From UBA5078 sp040384465 (lineage in GTDB: Bacteria; Pseudomonadota; Gammaproteobacteria; Pseudomonadales; Pseudohongiellaceae): a stretch of 64,000 nucleotides of DNA. Where the stretch lies: NCBI GenBank assembly GCA_040384465.1, contig JAZKJF010000004.1, positions 186,001 through 250,000 on the forward strand, given 5' to 3'. The translations under genes and the position numbers were made by a program. The notes under the pieces were generated by a model. That model was not told the origin of the DNA and searched no databases. It saw only the letters and a list, made by a program, of their open reading frames with translations. Below are positions 1 to 8,805 of this stretch, in pieces (position 1 is the first letter of the stretch; every line of letters begins with the position of its first letter).

Positions 1-92
1 CAGAGGGCAGAGTAGTTTGAATTCCGGATTACTGATGCACTCAACCCTGCTTTCCGGCAGATCATCGTGTGTGTGTGAAGGAGAATTTCCAC

Positions 93-173
93 ATGCCGGT
101 GGTTTTAATCCAGAGAATCGCCAATAATTCGCCCCCTCTACTGTCTTGGAGCCACGTGAGGAAGTCCCTATGA
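93..173 (+). CDS. possible 26-residue upstream ORF overlapping the next start
   Basis: An ATG at 93 follows a good Shine-Dalgarno sequence (aaggag, 78-83) and opens 26 codons. Its TGA (171-173) overlaps the ATG of the next gene (170-172). The peptide has no recognisable domain. The ATGA junction would allow translational coupling, or the ORF could act as a leader. The downstream gene has its own GAGGAA about 7 nt before its ATG, so coupling is not required. Whether it is translated is an inference from the ribosome site and overlap only. Confidence 0.3.
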   Translation: MPVVLIQRIANNSPPLLSWSHVRKSL

Positions 174-493
174 GACTCTTGATTATCGCTGCATTGTCTA
201 TCGGAATAACAGGTTCAGCGCTTGCTCAACCGCCGCTGGAAAGTTGCACGGAAGTCCCGGACCTTGCTGCTAATGTGATGGCCAGTCGGCAAATGAATGC
301 CGACATCATGCTGATGATCAACAAGATGAACGGAGAATTCAACGATGACCCGGCACTACTCAGTTGGGCACAGGCCATGATCGACATGGCCTATGGCCAG
401 CTTGTTCCCGCCACCCCGGAAGCGCGCACTCAGCAAGTGGAGGAATTTCGGACACTATGGAATGAGCGCTGTCTGGGTTTACAATCGAAATGA
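170..493 (+). CDS. small secreted protein of unknown function
   Basis: Encodes 107 residues. I start at ATG 170, preceded by GAGGAA at 157-162, rather than an in-frame TTG at 146, because a signal peptide (MRLLIIAALSIGITGSALA) begins there. The mature part is about 88 residues, largely helical and Met-rich in the middle, with two cysteines (one just after the cleavage site, one near the C-terminus) that could form a disulfide in the periplasm. I do not recognise the family. The next gene, 56 bp downstream on the same strand, also encodes a small secreted cysteine-containing protein, so the two may be co-transcribed. Confidence 0.65.
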   Translation: MRLLIIAALSIGITGSALAQPPLESCTEVPDLAANVMASRQMNADIMLMINKMNGEFNDDPALLSWAQAMIDMAYGQLVPATPEARTQQVEEFRTLWNERCLGLQSK

Positions 494-549
494 ATTGCTG
501 TGGCTGCCCCACAGTATTTTTTAACCACGTTTGAAGAAGGAGATTCACA

Positions 550-957
550 ATGCGAATTCTGTTACCCATGCTGTCACTCTTGGTTCTGGCCTGCCCTCAG
601 GTTGGCTTCAGCGCCGAATACACCTTGGCCGAGTGCAATGAAAAGACAGCGGAACTCAACAAAGAGTTACCGATGGCGCTGGATGGAGTCACCACCTGGA
701 TGGATACAACCTGTGTGGAGAAAGACGATAACACTCTGCAAATTGTCTATGTCAATCACATCACCAACGGCAATGACATTACGCAGAACAATCTGGAGAT
801 CCTGCGTCCAAGCCTGATCGGCTCATGGTGCACAGGACCGAACCTGATACCGATTCTGAATGGCGTGGACACCATCAACTATCAGTACGATTTCAAAAAT
901 GGTCAGCACATCGGTGAGCTGACTTTCTCGAAAGCAGAGTGCCCCGCTACTCCTTAA
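550..957 (+). CDS. small secreted four-cysteine protein of unknown function
   Basis: Encodes 135 residues. The ATG at 550 follows a gaagaaggag ribosome site. A signal peptide of about 22 residues ends near GFSA, and the mature protein carries four cysteines (in AECNEK, TTCVEK, SWCTGP and AECPAT), enough for two disulfides. No known domain is recognised. It follows another small secreted protein on the same strand and converges with the FKBP-fusion gene, whose end lies 27 bp away. Confidence 0.65.
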   Translation: MRILLPMLSLLVLACPQVGFSAEYTLAECNEKTAELNKELPMALDGVTTWMDTTCVEKDDNTLQIVYVNHITNGNDITQNNLEILRPSLIGSWCTGPNLIPILNGVDTINYQYDFKNGQHIGELTFSKAECPATP

Positions 958-984
958 GTCCTGAAGGGACGAGACGGCGGTGAC

Positions 985-2112
985 TTAATTTGTCCCGCCG
1001 ATCTGCAACAATTCCACCTCGAAGATCAGCGGTGTATTGGGGGGCACTGGCCCCCTGCCCGCTTCGCCGTACGCCAGCTCCGGCGGAATGAAGAAACGAT
1101 ATTTGTCTCCGGGCCTCATCAACTGGAGCCCTTCGCTCCAGCCACTGATCAGCCGGTTCAACGGAAACACGGCGGGTTCGCCGCGATCCACAGAACTGTC
1201 AAACACGCGACCATCCACGAAGGTGCCGTGGTAATGCACGGTGACAGTGCTTGTGGCCTGCGGACGTGAATCTGCGGCTGTGGCATTCGCACTCTGACTC
1301 AGCACTTCATACTGCAGACCTGACGCAGTAGTCACCACACCCGGCCGCGTCGCATTCTCTGCCATGAAATTCAGCGAGCCGTCTGCAAGTTGCTGCACAA
1401 ATGCGCTATTGTCGGTTTCGATGACGCCCAACTGTTTGCCTTGCTCCGGTTCTATGGTCCAGCCTCGGGCAGCAGTACAGTGGCTCATGGCACGCTCGTA
1501 AAGCAATGCGCCATTCTCTGGTCCGAGCCGCGCCACGAAATAACTGTTCAGCGCCTCGGCTTCCTGCTGATTTTCACAATCGATCCCAATGCCCGGCCTG
1601 CGATAGGGCGACTGCATGACCAGCCACGCATTTTCCAGCAAATAACGGGGATTGCCTCCCAGAAATGCGACGGCGCATCCCGACGAACAGACCTGGCCCT
1701 CCATCACAGCTGTCGCGACCTCGTATTGATTCAGCAACGCGCCCAGTGTGTAACCATCCACAACTTCACTACCCCCTGAGCTGAGAATAACCGTACCTCG
1801 TGTGGAGCTGTTTCCACACGGCTGCATGGCATTGAGCAAGGGTTCGATGACGGCACTGGCGTCAGGCCCCAGCGGACCATCGATTTCCAGAAAGTCTCGT
1901 GCGCCACATCCCTCGTCAGCGATGCGGGTGTGCCGCAGGCGCAGACCATCGACCTCAGACTCCGACACGAACGTGGTCTTGCCAGTCGGCCATTGGGTTG
2001 TTGACCCTAGGATCGTCAGGTTCTGGGTATCCTGCGCGATAACACTGCCCGCACTGATAAAGAGAGCGAATCCAAGCAACAGGAAGTATCGAATACGGTA
2101 GGAAAAATTCAT
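985..2112 (-). CDS. periplasmic ClpP-like domain fused to FKBP-type peptidyl-prolyl isomerase
   Basis: About 375 residues from the ATG at 2112 (an upstream in-frame start at 2157 would put 15 residues before the signal peptide). After a signal peptide ending near SVIAQ comes a domain resembling the ClpP/crotonase-fold periplasmic proteins of the COG3904 type: a GTVILSSGGS strand, then CSSGCAVAFLGG and a proximal MQSPYRR. The last ~100 residues are a complete FKBP domain (VTVHYHGTFVDGRVFDSS, GWSEGLQLMRPGDK, IPPELAYGEAGRG, PLIFEVELL). FKBPs of this type speed up proline isomerisation during envelope protein folding. The N-terminal domain could be a serine-hydrolase relative, but its nucleophile cannot be assigned with certainty. 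Confidence 0.8.
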   Translation of the reverse strand: MNFSYRIRYFLLLGFALFISAGSVIAQDTQNLTILGSTTQWPTGKTTFVSESEVDGLRLRHTRIADEGCGARDFLEIDGPLGPDASAVIEPLLNAMQPCGNSSTRGTVILSSGGSEVVDGYTLGALLNQYEVATAVMEGQVCSSGCAVAFLGGNPRYLLENAWLVMQSPYRRPGIGIDCENQQEAEALNSYFVARLGPENGALLYERAMSHCTAARGWTIEPEQGKQLGVIETDNSAFVQQLADGSLNFMAENATRPGVVTTASGLQYEVLSQSANATAADSRPQATSTVTVHYHGTFVDGRVFDSSVDRGEPAVFPLNRLISGWSEGLQLMRPGDKYRFFIPPELAYGEAGRGPVPPNTPLIFEVELLQIGGTN

Positions 2113-2285
2113 GAATTGGTTGTCCTCGTGGGATAACAATATGGCAGAGAAAACCATGTACAGGTTAGTGCATTCTCAATAATAAACGAGCAAAATCGGC
2201 CTGCCGTTTTCATAACAAACAAGGTTAGTGTTACATAAAAAAAAATATCTGATCCACAAAATTATCCTGCTGAAGGACTCATCCA

Positions 2286-4100
2286 ATGCCCAGCTATAAC
2301 GGTACCTCTACCATTACGCCATGGAGTATTTCCTCTGATTACCGAGTAGCTGCATTACAGGGAGACCTCTACAACAACCAGTTGCATGTCTGGTTGAATC
2401 TGGGAGTTTCCTACAGCTTTCCCAATGGCCCAACCTACTTCAATAACGGCACCAGTTATGGCAGCCAAAACGAGATAGGTGTTGGCTGGGCACCTTTGAC
2501 AGCGGCAGAGCAGGCGACAACCCGGTCTGTGCTGGCGGCCTGGATGGCAGTTTCAAATCTTTACTTTGTTGAAGTGGATGACGATCTGATCGTCGGAGAC
2601 ATGCGCTTTGCGATCACCGGAGCCGTTCCTTCCACGCGCTATGGTCACGCTTATCCACCGCGCCCCAACAGCCCTGAAAGCGGTGATGTGTGGCTGACGT
2701 CGGTCTGGGCAGGCTCTGACTTTGGCAGCGCACCTTCTCAAACCAGTGGAGCTGCGTTTCAACACACTCCGACAACCGCCATCAAATATCAAACCTTGAT
2801 GCACGAAGTCGGTCACGCGCTCGGCCTTTCCCATCCCCACACCGAAGCGGACAAGACACGTTACACCGCGCCCTTGCCGGTGATGGAAGATTCATTGAAA
2901 ACCACAGTGATGAGTTACGCCCCCTGGACGGGACAGCTCGGAGCCCCGGATCGTGGCATTCCCACCACACCCATGGTGTACGACATCCTGGCCATACAAC
3001 AGATGTATGGAGCGAACATGACTCACAACTCGGGAAGCACGACTTATCGATTCGATGTCAGCGATACGCGCCTGGAAACCATCTGGGACGCTGGTGGTGT
3101 GGACACCATCGTCGCCACTAACCGCAGCGGACTGGTCAAATGGGACACCTATTTCCCCATCATCGGGCAGGTCTCCGGACATCGAGGCGTGCAAATTGAC
3201 CTGCGCCCTGCCCAGGGAATCAACCCGCTGGAAAAAGGCCTGTTTGGCGGACAGAACGGCACCATGATCGGGTCCGTCGGCTCTTATGCAGCCACTGCTT
3301 TTGTCAATGAAGGTTCACCTGGCACACTGACCTTCGGCCTGACGTATCTCAACGCGTTGACCAACATCTACATTGCGTTCGACACCTGGATTGAAAACGC
3401 GGTGGGCACCGACGGCAATGACAAACTGGTTGGCAACCTGCTCAATAACCGGCTCACGGGCGCTGGTGGCTCGGATCGTTTCGATGGACTAGAAGGAATC
3501 GATACTGCCGTCTATACAGAAACGGCGGCCAGCCATTCGGTAGTGAAAACCGCGAGCGGATTTGACGTGACCGCGAATTTCACTGTCACCCTGGCAACGC
3601 CTGTAGGGTACGGCGGAACATCAATCGGCCCTTTCCGCGCTGTCGACAAACTGCAGAACATTGAGCGTATCGAATTCAGTGACCGCAGTCTGGCTTTTGA
3701 CATGGCAACGAATCAGTCAGCTGGAAAAGCAGCCCGGATTATCGGTGCACTGCTGGACACTTCGCGCCTGACACCGGACGTGGCAGGTATCGGCATTGGC
3801 TTGTTTGACAGCGGCAAATCGATGCTCGACGTGGCACAACTGATCCTCAATCACCCCGTGTTCCTGCAGGTGGCCGGTTCTGCCAGCAACAGCGCTCTGG
3901 TTAATCTGCTTTTCAACAATATTGCAGGCGCGGCCCCGTCAGCATCGGAGTTAAGTGTCTACAGCGGTCTTCTGGATCGTGGTGACATGTCCCGGGCCCA
4001 GTTGGCGGTAACTGCTGCAGAATCCAGCTTCAACGAGGCCAACATCAATCTGGTTGGTCTGCAGACCAATGGTCTGGCATTCACGCCCGCACTGGGTTAG
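2286..4100 (+). CDS. serralysin-type (M10B) metalloprotease with C-terminal DUF4214-like region
   Basis: 604 residues with no signal peptide, as expected for a type I secreted protease. The zinc motif HEVGHALGLSHP is at 173-184 (ligands H173, H177, H183; catalytic E174), and the Met-turn VMSYAPW has M209. A short calcium-repeat-like stretch (GTDGNDKLVGN, GAGGSDRFDGLEG) lies around 375-405, with far fewer RTX nonapeptides than typical serralysins. The C-terminal ~130 residues resemble the DUF4214 module. Known family members degrade extracellular protein. No ABC/HlyD/TolC export genes lie nearby, so the secretion apparatus must be elsewhere. The 3' end overlaps the convergent symporter gene by 20 bp. 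Confidence 0.85.
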   Translation: MPSYNGTSTITPWSISSDYRVAALQGDLYNNQLHVWLNLGVSYSFPNGPTYFNNGTSYGSQNEIGVGWAPLTAAEQATTRSVLAAWMAVSNLYFVEVDDDLIVGDMRFAITGAVPSTRYGHAYPPRPNSPESGDVWLTSVWAGSDFGSAPSQTSGAAFQHTPTTAIKYQTLMHEVGHALGLSHPHTEADKTRYTAPLPVMEDSLKTTVMSYAPWTGQLGAPDRGIPTTPMVYDILAIQQMYGANMTHNSGSTTYRFDVSDTRLETIWDAGGVDTIVATNRSGLVKWDTYFPIIGQVSGHRGVQIDLRPAQGINPLEKGLFGGQNGTMIGSVGSYAATAFVNEGSPGTLTFGLTYLNALTNIYIAFDTWIENAVGTDGNDKLVGNLLNNRLTGAGGSDRFDGLEGIDTAVYTETAASHSVVKTASGFDVTANFTVTLATPVGYGGTSIGPFRAVDKLQNIERIEFSDRSLAFDMATNQSAGKAARIIGALLDTSRLTPDVAGIGIGLFDSGKSMLDVAQLILNHPVFLQVAGSASNSALVNLLFNNIAGAAPSASELSVYSGLLDRGDMSRAQLAVTAAESSFNEANINLVGLQTNGLAFTPALG

Positions 4101-5619
4101 CCCCGCGTTTGGCCAGCCCCTTTTTGATCAACCATGCCAGCAGAATCCCCGCCACCATCACCCCGTTGGCCAGAATGGTGGTGTAGTAAAGATCGAACGG
4201 GGGCGTTACATCCAGCCACTGATTGCTGACCGCAATCGTCCATCCCGTGAACAACAAAGTGGCGACGATGCCGACCCAGGGAATGAAGCCCCGGCACTGG
4301 TCGGTGACGAAGGCGATCACGTACAGCCCCAGCAAGCCGCCACCAAACAGCGATACCAGAATGGTGCCGTAGTCCTGCAAGGTCTGCGTGTCAGCCCGCA
4401 AGATATAGATTGCCCCCGCGATCATCAGCAAACTGCTCACCGCAGAGATGCCATAGGCTACTTTGAGGTAATGTTGGTCGGCCGCTCCCGGCCGCAGAAA
4501 GCGCCGATAGATGTCGTTGATGCCCACTGTGGAAATCGCATTGATGCTGCTGTCCAGTGAGGACATGGCAGCAGCCAGCGCCGCAGCGATCACGATACCG
4601 GTCAGCCCGACGGGCATTTCATTAAGGATGAACCACGGCAGAATCTCCTCGGCCTTGCGGGTGCCATCGAGCATCTCACTGGTTTCCATGGAGGGGAACT
4701 GCACATAGAACACGTACAACGCGGTGCCCAGAAACATGTAAAACGCCCAGATTGGCAAACTGCTGAGCACACAAAACCACACGGCTTTGCGCGCTTCTTT
4801 CTCGCTGCGGGCGGCGATGTAGCGTTGGATAACATTCTGATTGGTGGCGTATTCCGTGAGCCAGTTGGTCAAGCCAAGCAATAACATCATGGTTCCGGTT
4901 TTATTGAGCAGAGAAAGATCCCAGGCCAGCGGGGTGGACTCCCCCTGATTCCAGTCCGCGAACGAGAGTTTGTTGTGCTCTGTGGCCACCGTAAAAATCT
5001 GCTCCAGCCCTCCCGGCAGCAATTGCACAATCACTACCAGCATGACAAAGCTGCCCAGCACCAGCACGATAGTTTGCATCACGTCGGTCCAGATCACCGC
5101 TTCGATACCACCGATAGTGGTGTAGATCGCGACAAAACCACCGGCAATCAATACGCTCCAGACACTGTCCAGTCCGCTCACTTCCTGAATCAACAAGGAG
5201 AGCAAATACAAAATCGTGCTGATCCGCACCAGTTGCGCAAACATGAAGGTGATGGCGCCGTACACTCTGACCCCCGGGCCATAGCGCATCTCCAGATATT
5301 CGTAAGCGGTCGTGAGGGAATAGCGGCGAAAGATCGGAATGAAGAAAGTGACTGCAATGATGGCGGTGAGTGGCAGCATCAGGTTGGGCAGGTAACGCAA
5401 CCATGCGGTTTTGAATGAGTCTGCCGGATAGGCAATGAACGTCACGCTGCTGATGGAGGTGCCGACCAGACTGAAGCCAATGACCCAGCCAGCAAACTGG
5501 CGACCCCCGAGAAAATAACCTTCCGTGGATTTATTGCGCCGGGAAAAATGAAACCCGATTGCCAGAACGGCCATGAGGTAAACCAGCAAGGTCGTCAGGT
5601 CTATCCATTGCAGTCTCAT
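4081..5619 (-). CDS. sodium:solute symporter (SSS/SLC5 family)
   Basis: 512 residues, polytopic, with about 13 predicted membrane helices. The N-terminal region has the typical SSS features: STEGYFLGGRQFAGWVIGFS, GTSISSVTFIAYPADSF, and later IGGIEAVIWTDVMQ. This family imports a solute (sugar, amino acid, sialic acid or similar) with sodium; the substrate cannot be read from the sequence. The gene is alone on its strand, converging with the serralysin gene, and diverges from the MATE gene across about 100 bp that must hold both promoters. Confidence 0.88.
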   Translation of the reverse strand: MRLQWIDLTTLLVYLMAVLAIGFHFSRRNKSTEGYFLGGRQFAGWVIGFSLVGTSISSVTFIAYPADSFKTAWLRYLPNLMLPLTAIIAVTFFIPIFRRYSLTTAYEYLEMRYGPGVRVYGAITFMFAQLVRISTILYLLSLLIQEVSGLDSVWSVLIAGGFVAIYTTIGGIEAVIWTDVMQTIVLVLGSFVMLVVIVQLLPGGLEQIFTVATEHNKLSFADWNQGESTPLAWDLSLLNKTGTMMLLLGLTNWLTEYATNQNVIQRYIAARSEKEARKAVWFCVLSSLPIWAFYMFLGTALYVFYVQFPSMETSEMLDGTRKAEEILPWFILNEMPVGLTGIVIAAALAAAMSSLDSSINAISTVGINDIYRRFLRPGAADQHYLKVAYGISAVSSLLMIAGAIYILRADTQTLQDYGTILVSLFGGGLLGLYVIAFVTDQCRGFIPWVGIVATLLFTGWTIAVSNQWLDVTPPFDLYYTTILANGVMVAGILLAWLIKKGLAKRGANPVRA

Positions 5620-5717
5620 GCAGAAATTCTTCCTTAGTTTTTATTGTTATGAGGTGTAGTGTAAACCAGTAATGCCGTACCATGCCCGCCCACTTCCGCG
5701 TAATCCTGATTTCATTC

Positions 5718-7094
5718 ATGTCTAATCGATGGCATTTCAACAGCGCCACGTTGCGCACACTCTTTGGCATCGCTCTGCCCATGGTGGTGTCACAAGGCGC
5801 GTTCGCGGTGATGACATTCACTGACCGCTATTTCATGTCGCAGATCGACCCGGCGCACATGGCCGCGGCATTGGGTGGTGGCGTCGCGACATTTTTTTCG
5901 GTGTGCTTTTTCTCCGGCGTCATCTCTTACGCCAACGCGCTGGTGGCTCAGTACCTCGGAGCAGGCGAACTCGCGAAGTGTTCACGCGTCGTCACACAGG
6001 GGCTGTTGATGGCGGTGATCTGTCAGCCGCTGCTGATGCTGATCACGGTGTACGTGGTTCGCATCTTTTCAGCGATGGACCATGACCCACAGCTGGTGGC
6101 ACTGGAGAGCACCTATTATCGAATTCTGATGATCGGTGCGGTGATCACTCTGTTCAAGGCATGCCTGGCGTCCTACTTCGCGGGCATCGGGCGCACGCGG
6201 GTAGTCATGGTGTGCGACGTAGCAGGGCTGTTGTTGAATGTGCCCTTGTGCTGGGCGATGTCATTCGGTGAACTCGGGTTCCCCGCCATGGGCATCAGCG
6301 GGGCCGCGTGGAGCACGGTGATCTCGACGCTGTTTTCGCTGCTGCTGTTCGTCGTGTTCTATCTCGCACGTCACAACCGCGAGAAGTTTCACGTGCTGGC
6401 ATCGTTCCGCGTGGACTTTGCCATCGTGCGGCGCTATCTGCGTCTCGGGCTGCCGTCCGGGCTGGAGCTGTTTCTCAACGTCGCTGCGTTCAATCTGTTT
6501 CTGCTGATGTTCCAATCTTATGGTGTGGTGCATGGTGCTTCGGCCGCCATCGTTTTCAATTGGGACATGCTGTCCTTTGTGCCCATGATCGGTCTCAACA
6601 TCGGACTCGTCAGCCTGATCGGTCGTTCTGTGGGGGCTCGCAACATGGAGAAAGCCAACGAGGTCATCACGGCAGGGTTCGTGATCGGCATTGGCTATTC
6701 GGCCGTGCTGGGGTTGATTTATATTCTGTTCCGCTTTCCCTTGGTGGAAGTATTTGCACCGCCAACCGGCGACTTTTCGGAGATTCGAGTGCTGGCGGCA
6801 TTCATGATGGTGGGGCTGTCTTGTTACACCATGGCCGATGCCATCATCCAGGTCTGTGGCGGTGTGCTGCGCGGGGCAGGTGACACGCGCTGGGTGATGC
6901 TGACCTCCACCGCACTGCACTGGATCATGCTGGTCATTCAGTACCTGGTGATCCGTGTGTGGGACTTCGGCCCGCACGCCTCGTGGATAGTGTTTTGCCT
7001 ACTGATCGTGGCGATTGCAGTGGCCTTCCTGCTACGGCTGTTCAGTGGTCGCTGGCGCGATACCGAAGCATTGCAAAGAGTGATGGCGGAATAG
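5718..7094 (+). CDS. MATE family efflux transporter
   Basis: 458 residues from the ATG at 5718; an in-frame ATG at 5682 would add 12 residues before the conserved beginning. Twelve hydrophobic segments form two similar halves, as in the NorM/DinF-type MATE antiporters (first half: TLFGIALPMVVSQGAFAVMTFTD..FMSQID; second half: YLRLGLPSGLELFLNVAAFN and CGGVLRGAGDTRWVM). Such proteins export cationic drugs or metabolites in exchange for sodium or protons. Monocistronic; no regulator adjacent. Confidence 0.88.
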   Translation: MSNRWHFNSATLRTLFGIALPMVVSQGAFAVMTFTDRYFMSQIDPAHMAAALGGGVATFFSVCFFSGVISYANALVAQYLGAGELAKCSRVVTQGLLMAVICQPLLMLITVYVVRIFSAMDHDPQLVALESTYYRILMIGAVITLFKACLASYFAGIGRTRVVMVCDVAGLLLNVPLCWAMSFGELGFPAMGISGAAWSTVISTLFSLLLFVVFYLARHNREKFHVLASFRVDFAIVRRYLRLGLPSGLELFLNVAAFNLFLLMFQSYGVVHGASAAIVFNWDMLSFVPMIGLNIGLVSLIGRSVGARNMEKANEVITAGFVIGIGYSAVLGLIYILFRFPLVEVFAPPTGDFSEIRVLAAFMMVGLSCYTMADAIIQVCGGVLRGAGDTRWVMLTSTALHWIMLVIQYLVIRVWDFGPHASWIVFCLLIVAIAVAFLLRLFSGRWRDTEALQRVMAE

Positions 7095-7232
7095 GCTGTC
7101 CGTTCAGAAACGTGAAATCAACGTTACAATTTGCAATTTTTTCGATATGGACTTTGCAAAAATTTGCCGATATACATTGATAGCTCCAGATGAATTACCC
7201 ATCTCAACTCAACGCAATGCTAGGAGACAAGA

Positions 7233-8612
7233 ATGAGAATAAAGCAGTGTTCTAGTAGCAGACTCGGAGGGAAAGGCGCACTCGGCCTTATCGCTCTGGC
7301 TGTCCTCGGGGTTACCGGACAGGCGCAAGCCCAGTCCTCCCTGTCGATCAATACCGGTGAAGTCACTTACGCCGACCACGTGGCACAGATCATTACTGAT
7401 AACTGTGTCGTCTGCCACCGCGAAGGCGGTGTCGGGCCCATGCAACTCACCAACTATGAGCAGGTCCGGCCCTGGGCACCGCTCATTCAGTATCGCGTTG
7501 AAAACAGAGAAATGCCTCCTTATGCCTACGACCACGGCATCGGCATTCAGGAGCTGCAAGGCGACTGGAGACTGGAGCAGAGCGAGATCGACACGATTAC
7601 TGCCTGGGTTCAGCAAGGCGCTCCGGAAGGCGACTGGGGTGACCGCTCGCATCCGGTTGCCAATCTGCCCGATCCCGACCAGTGGAGTTTTGCAGCACAG
7701 TTCGGCGAGCCCAGCCTGGTGCTGGATTCTGCACCGATCGATGTGCCCGCACTGGGTAACGACATGTGGCACCGTCCTTACGTGATGACCGGCCTGACTA
7801 CTGACCGCTGCATCAAGGCGATCCAGGTGAAGCCGGCTGGCAACGCGAAGGCCGTCGTCCACCATGCCAACTCCTACGTGGAGACCCTGAACGAGGAAGG
7901 TGAGTACGAAGAGTATGGAATGTTCACTGAATACGCGATGGGGAAATGGGGCGAGATTACACCGGAAGGTGTATGCCGCACGCTGCCCGAGAACGCGCGC
8001 ATTCGCTGGGACATCCACCTCTTCCCCGGTGGTGTCGGAGCAACAGCGCCTGGCACCGTGGTTGAGGACAATGTCGTCGAGATCGGCGTCTGGTTGCATC
8101 CTGAAGGCTTTGAGACTCAAGCCAAGTACAAGCAGGATCTCAAGTCCTACCGTCTGGACCAGGGCGAACTGATCGTTCCTCCGCATGCGACAGTCATGAC
8201 GCAGGGTATCCATTCCTTCGATCACCCGGTGCGTATCGACAGCTTCCAGCCACACGGACATCTGCGTATGCGTCAGGCATCGCTGGAGATCTTCTATCCG
8301 GCGACAGGGCGTATGGAACAGATCAGCCAGATCTCCAACTGGAGCGCTACCTGGCACCACAGTCATCTGTACGAGCCGGACGTCGCTCCGCTAGTGCCAA
8401 CCGGTGCCGTGTTGATCATCAAGCAGTGGTATGACAATACTGCTGACAACCCGAACAATCCTGATCCGGATTTCTGGGTGGTGAATGGCAGCCGTACCGC
8501 CGATGAAATGACTCACGCTTGGATTGCAATCACCCATCTTGACCAGCAGGGTTACGATGAGATTCTGGCCCAGCGCGAAGCCGCCAAGCAGCGTTCAGTC
8601 GCTGCTGAGTAG
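7233..8612 (+). CDS. secreted cytochrome c / copper type II monooxygenase-like fusion, paralog 1
   Basis: 459 residues. The signal peptide ends near AQAQS, followed by one heme c site (CVVCHREGG) with a likely axial Met in REMPPY. The rest carries the metal-ligand set known from peptidylglycine alpha-hydroxylating and dopamine beta-monooxygenases: VVHHANS (two His), WDIHLFPGG, PHGHLRM (HxH) and ADEMTH (Met). In those enzymes two coppers hydroxylate a C-H bond with O2 and two single electrons. Here the fused heme could supply the electrons (inference). Ribosome site aggag at 7221-7225. It precedes a multicopper oxidase on the same strand. Close paralogs are at 38.4 and 40.0 kb. Confidence 0.85.
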   Translation: MRIKQCSSSRLGGKGALGLIALAVLGVTGQAQAQSSLSINTGEVTYADHVAQIITDNCVVCHREGGVGPMQLTNYEQVRPWAPLIQYRVENREMPPYAYDHGIGIQELQGDWRLEQSEIDTITAWVQQGAPEGDWGDRSHPVANLPDPDQWSFAAQFGEPSLVLDSAPIDVPALGNDMWHRPYVMTGLTTDRCIKAIQVKPAGNAKAVVHHANSYVETLNEEGEYEEYGMFTEYAMGKWGEITPEGVCRTLPENARIRWDIHLFPGGVGATAPGTVVEDNVVEIGVWLHPEGFETQAKYKQDLKSYRLDQGELIVPPHATVMTQGIHSFDHPVRIDSFQPHGHLRMRQASLEIFYPATGRMEQISQISNWSATWHHSHLYEPDVAPLVPTGAVLIIKQWYDNTADNPNNPDPDFWVVNGSRTADEMTHAWIAITHLDQQGYDEILAQREAAKQRSVAAE

Positions 8613-8622
8613 CCATGCAAAT

Positions 8623-8654
8623 GCTCCCGGTTTCTGTTCGCAGAGATCGGGAGC
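8623..8654 (+). terminator. weak hairpin after the copper-protein gene
   Basis: GCTCCCG (8623-8629) pairs with CGGGAGC (8648-8654). There is no immediate T-run, so termination efficiency is doubtful. Confidence 0.35.
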
Positions 8655-8805
8655 GCCTTGCGACTCTTCTGTTCTGATCTTCTTTTCTGCCCCCTCATCT
8701 CAGCCCAGTCTAATCTCGCTCGCACATTGTGATCTGGCAATCTGTCGGTACAATACGCCGGGCTTTGATTCGCCCGCCTCCCTTTACTGCAGGTAGCTCG
8801 ACAGC

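Noticed and set aside
7209..8366. A 385-codon frame antisense to the first cytochrome/copper gene
   Set aside because: Similar antisense frames appear opposite both paralogs (38480-39784 and 40140-41387), which is explained by shared codon bias rather than by a conserved antisense gene.
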